DNA from: Phanerochaete sordida
Taxonomy: Eukaryota > Basidiomycota > Agaricomycetes > Polyporales > Phanerochaetaceae
Length of the DNA: 64,000 bases
Reading direction: 5' to 3'
Assembly (NCBI GenBank): GCA_019973155.2
Contig: BPQB01000029.1
Span: 1-64,000 of the forward strand
Part shown: one piece after another, positions 55,420 to 64,000 of the stretch
How positions within the stretch are numbered: the first letter of the stretch is position 1
Layout of the letters: every line of letters starts with the position of its first letter
Program-made: the position numbers and the translations under genes
The notes under the pieces: model-generated
What the model was told of the DNA's origin: nothing
Database searches by the model: none
Seen by the model: the letters and a program-made list of their open reading frames with translations, nothing else

Positions 55420-56994
55420 ATGGAACACGAATACGATTCCCTTGGAGATTTTGCATCAATCGATGCAGCAATCACAAAGCACAGGAGCATCACTCAGCGG
55501 CTTTGCACATTCAGGAACTCTCGCGTTCCCATCTGGCGCATCCCCGACGAGATCCTCTCGAGGATATTCCTGTTCGTAGCATCCGACCAGTTCTACTACT
55601 CCGTCTACGCCAGGTACACGTGGATGCAAATCGTTTACGTGTGCATGCGCTGGCACCGTGTCTGCTTCGCGACGCACCAGCTGTGGGCTTTCGTGGACCT
55701 CGGGAACGCGGACCGTGTCCGGGCCCTCCTGCGGCTGTCGGGAAACGCTCCCCTTATAATCTCTCAACGCAAGCCATTCGAGCCAAACGCCCTGCGCTTG
55801 TGTCTTGCAGAGATGAGCCGCATCCGTCACTTCGCATTCGAGCCGTACGAGTCCCTCATATATCCTCCCGGTGGGGTTGACCACTCATATCTCCCCCAAA
55901 TCACTGGAATCTCCAAGGTGCTCAGCCTCCACCTAAACTTTGCAAGCCCTACTTTCGCAAGGGTCTTTGTGAGTTCGTCCCTGACGCACCTCCGATGCGG
56001 CACAATGGATCCGCCATTCTCCGTTGAAGAGATGCTCGCGGTACTCGACTCCGCACCTCGCTTGCTGGATCTTGAGCTCTCCGGGGCTTTGGAATACATC
56101 AAGTCCCTAGGTCTACCCGGCGTCGTTCACCGCTCGAAGACCGTCGCTCTGCCAGCTCTCCGTTGCATGGCGCTACAAGACGACTCTACAGCAGGAGTGT
56201 CCTGCGCTCTCCTTCTTCAATCTCTGCAACTTCCCCCGCACGTCAGCATCTCCCTGAAATTTGGCTTCAACGAGTATGACATGCAACCTTTGTACAACCT
56301 CGCTGACACCCTCCGTCATATTGCCAGTACATTGATCAGCTATGGCAACCGCCCACGGACATGCCGCATTCGCCAGGACGAGCCGCGCCCATGCCAGTTC
56401 TCCAGCAAATCTGACCTAGTGTGCGAGTTGTGGCCCGTTGTCCACCAGCTATCGGCGCTGTCGGATTTCTCCAGCGCTCCAAGCAAGGCGGGCCACGTCA
56501 CCATCACACTGAGCACGGTGCCCCGCTCGTGCGAGATGGTCGTCTTCTACACCACTCTTGCTGCGCTCCCCCTGTCCGATGTGTCCGTGCTCGCAGCGCA
56601 CCTCCCATCTTACCCACGCGGCATCGGAGACTCGTGGCTCACAGACCTCGCGAGCGTGACGCACGTCAGCGCGGCGGCGCATGCGTTCGCGTACGACCTC
56701 GTGAAGGACCTTGCCGCACCCTCCGACCCACCGCTCCCGAGGCTGCGAGAGATTATGCTAGGCGATGTCCAATGGGACAAAGGGCTGCCCCTCGACACGA
56801 TCCCTCTTTCGCAGCGTTGCCGCGAAGTGCTGCAGGCTCGTCTGGCGAAAGGCGTGCCTTTACGGTCACTGGCGCTCCGAGGCACGACAGGGGTCGATGA
56901 GGGAGCGCTAGTAAAGCTGCAGGACTCTGGGCTTGTCGAGCGAGTTGAATTTTGTCTCTGTGGGGATGCGAACGCAGATGTCAGCGTTCCGTAG
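55420..56994 (+). CDS. F-box/LRR-like protein, array member 3
   Basis: Intact frame of 524 residues (MEHEYDSLGDFASIDAAITK). F-box VPIWRIPDEILSRIFLFVAS, then CMRWHRVCFATHQLWAFVDL. The loop after the F-box is shorter than in array member 2. The C-terminus reads IPLSQRCREVLQARLAKG and LQDSGLVERVEFCLCG. Third member of the class 1 promoter group. Predicted SCF adaptor; no substrate clue. Confidence 0.85.
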   Translation: MEHEYDSLGDFASIDAAITKHRSITQRLCTFRNSRVPIWRIPDEILSRIFLFVASDQFYYSVYARYTWMQIVYVCMRWHRVCFATHQLWAFVDLGNADRVRALLRLSGNAPLIISQRKPFEPNALRLCLAEMSRIRHFAFEPYESLIYPPGGVDHSYLPQITGISKVLSLHLNFASPTFARVFVSSSLTHLRCGTMDPPFSVEEMLAVLDSAPRLLDLELSGALEYIKSLGLPGVVHRSKTVALPALRCMALQDDSTAGVSCALLLQSLQLPPHVSISLKFGFNEYDMQPLYNLADTLRHIASTLISYGNRPRTCRIRQDEPRPCQFSSKSDLVCELWPVVHQLSALSDFSSAPSKAGHVTITLSTVPRSCEMVVFYTTLAALPLSDVSVLAAHLPSYPRGIGDSWLTDLASVTHVSAAAHAFAYDLVKDLAAPSDPPLPRLREIMLGDVQWDKGLPLDTIPLSQRCREVLQARLAKGVPLRSLALRGTTGVDEGALVKLQDSGLVERVEFCLCGDANADVSVP

Positions 56995-57400
56995 GTCTAG
57001 TAGTACGACACGGTACAAGTTCGGTACACGCACTGCAAAGTCTGTTGCTGCGCTCGGACTCCTGATTTTGCGTATGCTGTAATTGTAGGGCCCATTTTTA
57101 TGTCTCATGTCTTTTCCCAAGGGTCAATATAGGTTCGCCACAAGCATGCGAGAGACACCGCAGTGTGGCAACAGCGTGGGAAACAGAAGGGGACGTCTCG
57201 GCGCCTCCGTTCGTTTCGAACTTTGCCCTTCGACCTCGACGTTCCCTCATACATCCCCTCCTTGTCACCAGCGAAATCTTCGACGCATTCAGCGGGGCGT
57301 GAACTGGTTGTGCGAGGGACACAGAGGTGAGTAGAGCCAACAGTCTGGATTTGGTGACAACGCTGACCGCCGTTGCCGCGTTTCCCAGAGTACGCGTCCC
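56995..57400. promoter_or_regulatory. Promoter of array member 4 (class 2)
   Basis: TTCGCCACAAGCATGCGAGA at 57134-57153 matches the promoter of array member 5. A 5'-UTR intron (GTGAGTAGAG at about 57326 to CCCAG near 57390) precedes the ATG. Confidence 0.6.
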
Positions 57401-59071
57401 GTGGACGCCATGGTCGGCCAAGACCGCTGTCTCACAGATCTCGACGTCATTGAACACACGGAAGCCAAGCGAAGAAACCCTGCCAAGCAGCTACATATGC
57501 CACAAAACTCACAATGTCCAATCTCGCGCATCCCGGACGAGATCTTGTCCGGGATCCTCCTGTTCCTGGCCTCGGAGGTGTTTTTCCATCCTCAACGCGA
57601 TGGCCCACGCTGCAAATTGTCCGAACCGTACAGATGGATGCAAATCATCTACGTCTGCCGGCGCTGGCACGTGGTCTCCTTCGCGACACACCGACTCTGG
57701 GCTTTGGTCGACTTGAGCAGCTCCCGCCGGACAAAAGCACTCCTGCGACTCTCCGGATGTGCACCTCTCACAATTCTACACCGCTGGGGACCTTTTTCAG
57801 AGGCGGCTCTTGCATGCTGCATCCAAGAGATGGGCCGCATACGTGCTTTCAGTCTCCTCGAGCCTTCCACTGGCCAAGCCTTGTGGCTTCCCGCCGCTTC
57901 GCCACCCGGCACTTTGCGCCCTTCCACTGCAGACTTTATTAGCGTGTCTTCTGCCTTTGCCGTCTCGCTTTACGGTCCGCAGCTCACTCACCTTCGCTGC
58001 ATCAACGTACACTTTCCGCCCAAAGAGCTTCTGGCGGTGCTACGATCGACGCCAGCTCTCATTGATCTGCAGCTTACCGACATATTCGAACTCGGCACTC
58101 TCGAAGATGTCTTCGACCAGGATCTCAACGAAGAGATTGTTTCCCTCCCTGCGCTGCAGTGTTTGGCCCTGACAAGCTACAGCCGAGCAGGGCTGTTAAG
58201 CGTTGCGTTCCTAGAACACATCAGAGTCCCTCCCTCGGCTACAACTTTCTTAGCGTACAGCTATGACGACCACTGCTCGCCGGAGGAGCTTCCAGATCTC
58301 GACGAACTCTTCCGACGCATCGTCGACGCCCGGTCCTACAACAACACGCCCTTCCGTGCCTGTCGCATTATTGAGAGCCCTCAGCAGTCTGACAGCGTGC
58401 TCCAGGGCGAGCAGGACGACTTCGGGTACCCTCACCACCTCCTCTTCGCGCTCTGGCCCACAGCTCATGGCCTCGAGGACCTCGGCGACCCCGACGTGCT
58501 CCCTGACGAAACACTCGCACCCGGAAAGCTCTCCATTATGTTCAAGGGACCCTGCAGCTGGTCTCTGCCGTCCCTTTTCCACGCAGCACTCGCCACGCCT
58601 CTCCTGTCCCACGTCTCTGCGCTCATGTTGCACGGCGCGGCGCTTCCGCTCGATACCTGGCAACACTTCGCCTCCTGCGCGAACGTGGCACAGCTCGGTC
58701 TCTCTCCCCACGGGCTGGCGTACAGCTTCGTCAGCGCGCTCGCCGACCCGGCCCACGCACCATTCCCCGCACTCGAGACTGTCGCGCTGCAGGCTATATA
58801 TTGGAGCAGAGGGCTGCTCGAGTCCGACTACGACGACGCCCCGTTCTCGGAGCGCTGCCACGACGCGCTCGCGGCGCGGCTGGCGCAAGGGATCCCGCTT
58901 CGAACTGTGATCATCACAAGCACAGAGGAGCTTCCTGAGGCTCGTATCGAGCAGATGGAGGCAGACGGGCTTGTCGAGACCGCTGTGCCAGTTGTTTACG
59001 GCGCCGAGGACTTGGACTTGGCTGAAGAGGAGGATGAGGAGGAGGGCGCGTACTTTTTCTCTCTCGATTGA
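57401..59071 (+). CDS. F-box/LRR-like protein, array member 4
   Basis: Intact frame of 556 residues (MDAMVGQDRCLTDLDVIEHT). F-box CPISRIPDEILSGILLFLAS, then CRRWHVVSFATHRLWALVDL. The C-terminus carries a distinctive run of acidic residues (EDLDLAEEEDEEEGAYFFSL) absent from members 1-3 and shared with array member 5. It forms a separate subgroup with member 5. Predicted SCF adaptor; the acidic tail may affect stability or partner choice. Confidence 0.85.
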   Translation: MDAMVGQDRCLTDLDVIEHTEAKRRNPAKQLHMPQNSQCPISRIPDEILSGILLFLASEVFFHPQRDGPRCKLSEPYRWMQIIYVCRRWHVVSFATHRLWALVDLSSSRRTKALLRLSGCAPLTILHRWGPFSEAALACCIQEMGRIRAFSLLEPSTGQALWLPAASPPGTLRPSTADFISVSSAFAVSLYGPQLTHLRCINVHFPPKELLAVLRSTPALIDLQLTDIFELGTLEDVFDQDLNEEIVSLPALQCLALTSYSRAGLLSVAFLEHIRVPPSATTFLAYSYDDHCSPEELPDLDELFRRIVDARSYNNTPFRACRIIESPQQSDSVLQGEQDDFGYPHHLLFALWPTAHGLEDLGDPDVLPDETLAPGKLSIMFKGPCSWSLPSLFHAALATPLLSHVSALMLHGAALPLDTWQHFASCANVAQLGLSPHGLAYSFVSALADPAHAPFPALETVALQAIYWSRGLLESDYDDAPFSERCHDALAARLAQGIPLRTVIITSTEELPEARIEQMEADGLVETAVPVVYGAEDLDLAEEEDEEEGAYFFSLD

Positions 59072-59547
59072 GGGCGTCATAGCCGTCGGGAACGCAGCAT
59101 GTAACACCGTGGGCGACAAGTACTTGTATGTTCGGGAGCTGAACTTGTGGGGTCTCCGTAGTCCGGGCCCTGCTGATACTCCTCCAAGCGTTATATTATC
59201 TTGTTGATCCAATGAGTTCTACGCATCGAGGATCTTTAGCCTTGTGAGCCTGATATCTTCTGTCCCAAAAATCAGCGAATGTTCGCCACAAGCATGCGAG
59301 ACCCATGCTTTGTGGCGAGCGTGGGAAATAGCTGAGGCCGTCTCGGCGCCTCCGCTCGTTTCGAACTCTGCACTCGACGTCGACGGTTCCTTCACCAACT
59401 CTCTCACTGGTGCCATGGGCGGACTTCTCAGCATTCACCGCGCAGCGCGAGCTGGATGTACAAAGGAGACAGACGTGAGTATGCCGCTAGTCTGGCTTTG
59501 TCGACGGCGCTGAACGTTGTTGGCGTGTTCTTCAGAGCACGCGCTCC
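59072..59547. promoter_or_regulatory. Promoter of array member 5 (class 2 palindrome)
   Basis: CGCCACAAGCATG (59284-59296) and CATGCTTTGTGGCG (59304-59317) form a hairpin-like inverted repeat. The same left arm is present upstream of array member 4. A 5'-UTR intron (GTGAGTATGC at about 59474 to TTCAG) is conserved. Confidence 0.65.
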
Positions 59548-61469
59548 GTGGATGCCATGGTCGGCCAAGACTGCGGTCTCACGGACCTCGAGCCCATAGA
59601 ACATATGATAGCCATGCGAAGATACGTTTTCAAGGAAATATGCATGGCACGAAACGCTCAAGTTCCTACCCCTCCTATGCCGCATATTCCAGACGAAATA
59701 TTGTCGACGATCTTCCTGTTTCTGGCCTCGGAGGTGTTCTTCTATCCTAAACGCGACGGCCCGCGCTGCAAGCTGTCTAGGCCGTACAGATGGATGCAGA
59801 TCATCTATGTCTGCCGGCGCTGGCACGCGGTCTCCTTCGCCACTCGCCGACTCTGGGCTTTCGTCGACCTGAGCAGCTCCCGTCGGACGAAGGCGCTTCT
59901 ACGGCTTTCCGGATCTGCACCTCTGACAGTTCTACACCGCTGGGGGCACTTCTGCAAGGCATCGCTCTCATGCTGCATCCAAGAGATGAGCCGCATACAC
60001 ACCTTCAACCTCCTCGAGTTCTCTACCAGCCAAGCCCTGCGTCTCCCCGCCGCTTCGCCTCCCAGCACGTCGCGTCTTGTCACTCTGAACCTTGTCAACG
60101 TGTCACCCGCCTTTGGCGTCTCGCTTCTCGGCCCGCAGCTCACTCGTCTTTGCTTCATGGGCGTACAATATCCGGTCAGAACGCTCCTTGCGATGCTCCG
60201 GTCGACGCCTGCCCTCGTTGACCTGGAGCTCTCGGACCCCTTTGAACTCGGCACTCTCGGAAACGTTTTCGACCAGGACCGTCGCGAAGAGGTCGTCTCC
60301 CTTCCCGCGCTGGAGTGTTTATCCGTGAAGACCCACACCCGAGCCGGCCTGTCATGTGCCGCGTTTACAGAGCGCCTCAAACTCCCTCCCTCGGCTGCAA
60401 TTTTCTTGGTGCACCACTCTGACGACTATTGCCCGCCAGAGGAGCTTCCCGACCCCAACGAGCTTTTTCGGTGCATCGCCGATTCCAGATTACACAACGG
60501 AACTCCCTTCCGTACAGTGACGACGGAAAATAATGCACCAAAAAGGCGCCTGCGCATTTCCACAACCCTACGCTCGAGCGCGGTGTACTCACTCTATACC
60601 CACGAGAGCTGGGATTTATAATGTGCATGGTCTTTTGATTATCATGCATAATTTTTAGAGAGGTACACATGCTGGTCAGTCCGAACGAGGGGACGGTCGG
60701 AATGCGCAGGCGCTTAGTGCTGTGCGTTATTTTCCGTCGTCACTGTAGCTGTTGCATTATCCAGAATCCTGATCAACCTACCAACGAGCTCCAGGGCGAG
60801 CAGGATAACTTCGGTTACTCTCACAACCTCATATTCGCGCTGTATACCGCAGAGTATAGCCTCGAAGAGCTCGCTGTGCTGCTGGAAGAGCCATCAACGC
60901 CGGGAAAGCTCCACATGATGTTCGATGGCCCGTGCAGCTGGTCTCAGGACGCTCTTTTCGAAGCAGCCCTCGCCACGCCTCTTCTGTCCCACGTCTCCAT
61001 CCTCCTGTTGAGCGCTCCTCAATATTCCTACGATACCTGGCAACGCTTTTCCTGTCTTTCGGACGTGACGCAGCTGGGCGTGTGTCCGCACGCTCTGGCG
61101 TACAGCTTCGTCAAGACGCTCGCCTGTCCCGCTCCGTCCGCCCGCCTACTATTTCCCGGCCTCAAGACCCTCGCACTTCGAGGCATACAGTGGAGCGAAG
61201 GGCTCCCGGAGCCCGACCTCGACGACACCCCGTTCTCGAAGCGCTGCCACGACGCCCTCGGAGCGCGGCTGGCGCAGGGGATCCCGCTGCAGACCGTGAT
61301 CTTCGGGAGCCCGGAAGATATCCCTGAGGCCCATATAAAGGATCTGGAGATCGCCGGACTTGTCGAGACCACTGAGCTGTATCTTTGTGGCGGCGAGGAC
61401 GAGGAGGAAGAGGAAGAGGAGGAGAAGGAGGAGGAGAAGGAGTACGCGTACTGTCGCTCATGGGACTGA
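59548..61469 (+). pseudogene. F-box/LRR-like gene, array member 5, disrupted by a 231-bp element
   Basis: The 5' part (59548-60512) encodes a normal member-4-like protein (MDAMVGQDCGLTDLEPIEHM; IPDEILSTIFLFLASEVFFY; CRRWHAVSFATRRLWAFVDL) up to NGTPFR. The frame then enters unrelated sequence and stops at 60621. The 3' part resumes after the element at CCIIQNPDQP and runs intact to 61469, ending with an acidic tail (EDEEEEEEEEKEEEKEYAYC). Ignoring the element and one TA, the two parts are collinear with array member 4. All else is open, so the insertion looks recent. A truncated product of 357 codons could still be made. Confidence 0.85.
60515..60745. mobile_element. 231-bp MITE-like element with TA target duplication
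   Basis: The ends are inverted repeats of about 47 bp. The left arm is 60515-60561 and the right arm is 60699-60745. The first 19 bases (CAGTGACGACGGAAAATAA) are identical and the next 28 nearly so, with GCGCCTGCGCATT shared. A TA dinucleotide flanks each side (60513-60514 and 60746-60747), as expected for Tc1/mariner-type target duplication. It has no coding capacity, so it is non-autonomous. I saw no second copy in the window. Confidence 0.85.
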
Positions 61470-62561
61470 GGGTATGCCTGCGCTGCCGTCCAAAGACAGA
61501 CATGTAGGCGAGAAACATGTACTAGTCCTTTGTCTTCACTTCATACCTAAGCATGATTCGAAACGCATCTCCCCACTTTTGCAGCAGCTGCGACGCGAAC
61601 GTCGCTTCGTGGCGTCTCCGTGGGAAAGCAGCGCAGTGCCGTGTCCTGGCGCTCCCGCCCGCTTTGCACTTGCCCATAACCTCTCGCGACGACTGCCTCC
61701 GATGGCGAGCTCTGCTCGGCACTACGCGCAGTACTTGGATGCCTGCTGGTGCTGGCACATATTCTGCAAGTCGCGAAGAGTCGCTGCGAGCTACGGAAAC
61801 CGTGAGTCGTAGGGCGTCCTGCATGGATATATGCGCTGCTCGTTAACTTGCAGGGCTTCGAACAGGCCCAGGTTTCACACAACCTCTGCCATACACGTCT
61901 TCTACCCCATAAAACGTACTCCATGCAACGTGGATAACCGCGCAGGTGGTCAAGCTCTGTTAGCTGCGCCCCGAACTTGATCAGGAAACAGTCCACCCTC
62001 GTGCCACTTCCTTGAAGCGCTCCTTTGCGCGCCAGCACCGAGCTTGGATGACGTGGACGTCGCCCCATCGACCACCATTCCCAAAGTCGAAGCAGAAATC
62101 AAACATTCGCGTCAACCTTCGCCTGAGTGCCCCTGCACTTGACCTTGCACCTCGAACGAAGGTCTTAAACCAAGGTGCGTCCGTCTCCAGTGCAAAGCAT
62201 CTTACCCACCTGATCGGCGTACATACCGTCCTGTGAAGCCCTCACCGGGTAGTGCTGGGAAGTTGGAGTGCCTGGCGGGCGGCCTGAAACCAGGCACAGC
62301 TTTGTGGCACCCACGTGTAGGCGCGTCCTGCTATATAGCGCGGTCCATTCATCAAGGTCATCGACATCACTTGCTCCGGACCTCCATCTCACTCAGCCCG
62401 CTCGACGTCGTGCGCCGACCTGCTGAGTGTCATACCAAGACCTTCAACCCCGAAAACAAGGGTGAGGCTAGTTCTGTGCTACGATCCTCTGACGCGACTG
62501 ACACACCGCGATCAGGTTAGCGACACACTCACTGTCAACTCTCGTGAATACATACGGAGAC
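61470..62561. other. Intergenic region and leader of the last F-box-like gene
   Basis: TATATAG at 62332-62338 lies about 225 nt before the ATG at 62562. A GTGAGG donor at about 62462 and GATCAG near 62516 suggest a 5'-UTR intron. No gene recognised otherwise. Confidence 0.45.
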
Positions 62562-64000
62562 ATGGCCGACGCCGCTCATACCATCGCAGAGCAAGATCTA
62601 GGGCCACGCGAGGCCTACATGCGCACGGCGGGCACAATCACGAGGCTGCTCGACGAAGTCTTGTCCGAGGTGCTTCTGCAGTGCGCGAATGGCGTTCGCG
62701 AGGCCTACTATCAGTCGTGGCACCACGGCGCCTCCGAAACTCCCCCAAACTCGTTTTCCTGGCTACCCATAACGCACGTCTGCCGCCACTGGCGCGATGT
62801 CGCGCTCGCCTCCCCGAGGCTCTGGAGTCACGTTGATGTGTGGAAAAACGACCGCACAGCGACGTTCATCAAGCGCTCCGGCAAGGTACCTTTAACCATC
62901 AGACACTACAAGCCTTCCTACACCGCGGAGGCGATCGGGCTTGTCTTTGAGCACATCGCACGCGTCCGGGTTCTCGATCTCAATTGCAGTAGCATGCCTG
63001 GCCAGAACCCTTCTCTGGACCAGTACAAGGTTCCCCAAGACGCTCCGCTCATCCTCGAGGAGCTGTGCCTATCCTGCGTCAACGTCGACTACGTGCGCAC
63101 ACTGGTCCGTCCCCAGATGACCCACCTCAGCATTAGCACCGGGCTCGGCTCCGTCGCGGACTGGACTGAGATTGTCTCGGGCCTCCCGCACCTCGTCGAG
63201 CTCGAGCTCGTCTTCGTCATGCAGCCGAACGACGACGAGGTCGCTTCCATGCGTCCGGGCGCCCGCCCGGTAGCGACAAATATCATCGAGCTTCCGTACC
63301 TCGAGAGGTTGCACCTCTCCGGAAACGATGCCGGCATGGGCGTCGCGCAGCTCCTGGGGCGGCTCGCCTTCCCCTCCAGCGCGCGCGTCCTCTTCGACGC
63401 ACACTGGCTCAACATCGAGCCCGACATCGGCGCCCTCCTCCCCGCGATCTTCGGTGCCGTCGCCGCCGGCGTGCAGCGCAGCATGGACGGGCCCGCACGC
63501 GAAATGCGCGCACTGCGCGTCTATCGGCGCTTCGGCGATACGCTTGTCGTCGAGGCGTGGCCAACGCCGCGCAGCGCCGCGGAGCTGCACAACAACTTCA
63601 CAGATCGCACACCGGGGCGCGTCGAGCTCACGCTGCACACACAGCAGAGCCCCCTCGAAGACATCCTCCGCGCCGCGCTCGCCGCGCTCCCGCTCGCGCG
63701 CGTCGAGACGCTCGCCGTGCTCGGCTCCGAGGCGCTGCCTTGGGCGCACTTCGCCGCGCTCCAGGACGTCACGGAGCTCGCCGTCGCGTTCACATGTCCC
63801 GCCGTCGCGCTCGCGTCTGCGTTTGCCGTGGGCCCCGGCGATGAGGCGCCGCTGCTCTTCCCGGCGCTGCGCACGCTGAGCGTCGCCGGTGCGCACTGGG
63901 GCCGGCGCGTCGACGCCGCCGGCGAGGAGATCCCCGAGGGCCGCGCGCTCGCAGAGCGGCTACAGGCGGCGCTGTGGCAGCGACGCGAGCTCGGGGTGCC
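62562..64000 (+). CDS. Divergent F-box-like protein, array member 6, truncated by the window end
   Basis: An open frame from MADAAHTIAEQDLGPREAYM runs without a stop to the window edge (at least 479 codons). It has the F-box second half (THVCRHWRDVALASPRLWSH, then VDVWKND) but a weaker first half (TRLLDEVLSEVLLQCANG). Leucine-rich blocks follow (LVELELVFVMQ, LPYLERLHLSGND). It differs clearly from the other array members in length of linkers and composition (more Ala/Arg late). It is probably from a neighbouring subfamily. The 3' end and the C-terminus lie outside the window. Confidence 0.75.
   Translation, partial: MADAAHTIAEQDLGPREAYMRTAGTITRLLDEVLSEVLLQCANGVREAYYQSWHHGASETPPNSFSWLPITHVCRHWRDVALASPRLWSHVDVWKNDRTATFIKRSGKVPLTIRHYKPSYTAEAIGLVFEHIARVRVLDLNCSSMPGQNPSLDQYKVPQDAPLILEELCLSCVNVDYVRTLVRPQMTHLSISTGLGSVADWTEIVSGLPHLVELELVFVMQPNDDEVASMRPGARPVATNIIELPYLERLHLSGNDAGMGVAQLLGRLAFPSSARVLFDAHWLNIEPDIGALLPAIFGAVAAGVQRSMDGPAREMRALRVYRRFGDTLVVEAWPTPRSAAELHNNFTDRTPGRVELTLHTQQSPLEDILRAALAALPLARVETLAVLGSEALPWAHFAALQDVTELAVAFTCPAVALASAFAVGPGDEAPLLFPALRTLSVAGAHWGRRVDAAGEEIPEGRALAERLQAALWQRRELGV

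Noticed and set aside
60512..60748. Reading the inserted segment in array member 5 as an intron (it begins with GT and ends with AG).
   Set aside because: Removing 60512-60748 also removes four ancestral bases and throws the downstream frame out. The terminal inverted repeats and TA duplication explain the segment better.
1..64000. tRNA, rRNA or CRISPR features.
   Set aside because: I scanned for B-box-like GGTTCGA with a matching acceptor stem and for regular repeat-spacer arrays, and found none that hold up by eye. A covariance-model scan would be decisive for tRNAs.

Overview
The window looks like nuclear DNA of a filamentous basidiomycete, most likely an agaricomycete of the polypore type. 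The reasons are its high GC content, dense short GT-AG introns (about 45-70 nt), TATA boxes 50-120 nt upstream of many starts, and gene families typical of that group (large F-box families, PPR and Ish1/Msc1 proteins, APC permeases). I see no bacterial operons, no viral genes and no CRISPR array. Exon structures were read by eye from splice signals and frame continuity; no search was run.

Layout. 0-14 kb: three paralogous tandem-ABM-like (dimeric alpha/beta barrel) genes (938, 2469 and 11601, all +), a small secreted protein gene (4160 +), a seven-exon mitochondrial-type PPR gene (6446-9249, -), and two near-identical MBL-fold lactonase-like genes (9677-10570 and 12637-13530, both -) flanking the third ABM-like gene. 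14-20 kb: an Ish1/Msc1-family ER or nuclear-envelope stress protein (-), then a run of minus-strand genes for small proteins, two of which carry GATA-like or degenerate Cys4 fingers. 20-28 kb: two minus-strand F-box/LRR-like genes (one frameshifted) around a gene for an acidic, low-complexity protein. 28-38 kb: a gene for a disordered protein, then a tandem pair of APC-family (GABA/choline permease-like) transporters. 38-50 kb: a single-pass membrane protein, two disordered hypothetical proteins, and an LHS1-type ER Hsp70 with a C-terminal HDEL. 50-64 kb: a 110-residue GATA-like finger protein, then a tandem array of six plus-strand F-box genes, the last running off the window.

The clearest new observation is a 231-bp TA-flanked element with about 47-bp terminal inverted repeats (60515-60745). 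It interrupts the fifth F-box gene of the array and, if ignored with one TA, the paralogous reading frame is continuous. Two classes of conserved promoter palindromes are shared within subgroups of the F-box family. The MBL/ABM block and the GATA-like mini-family are the other regions worth following up.
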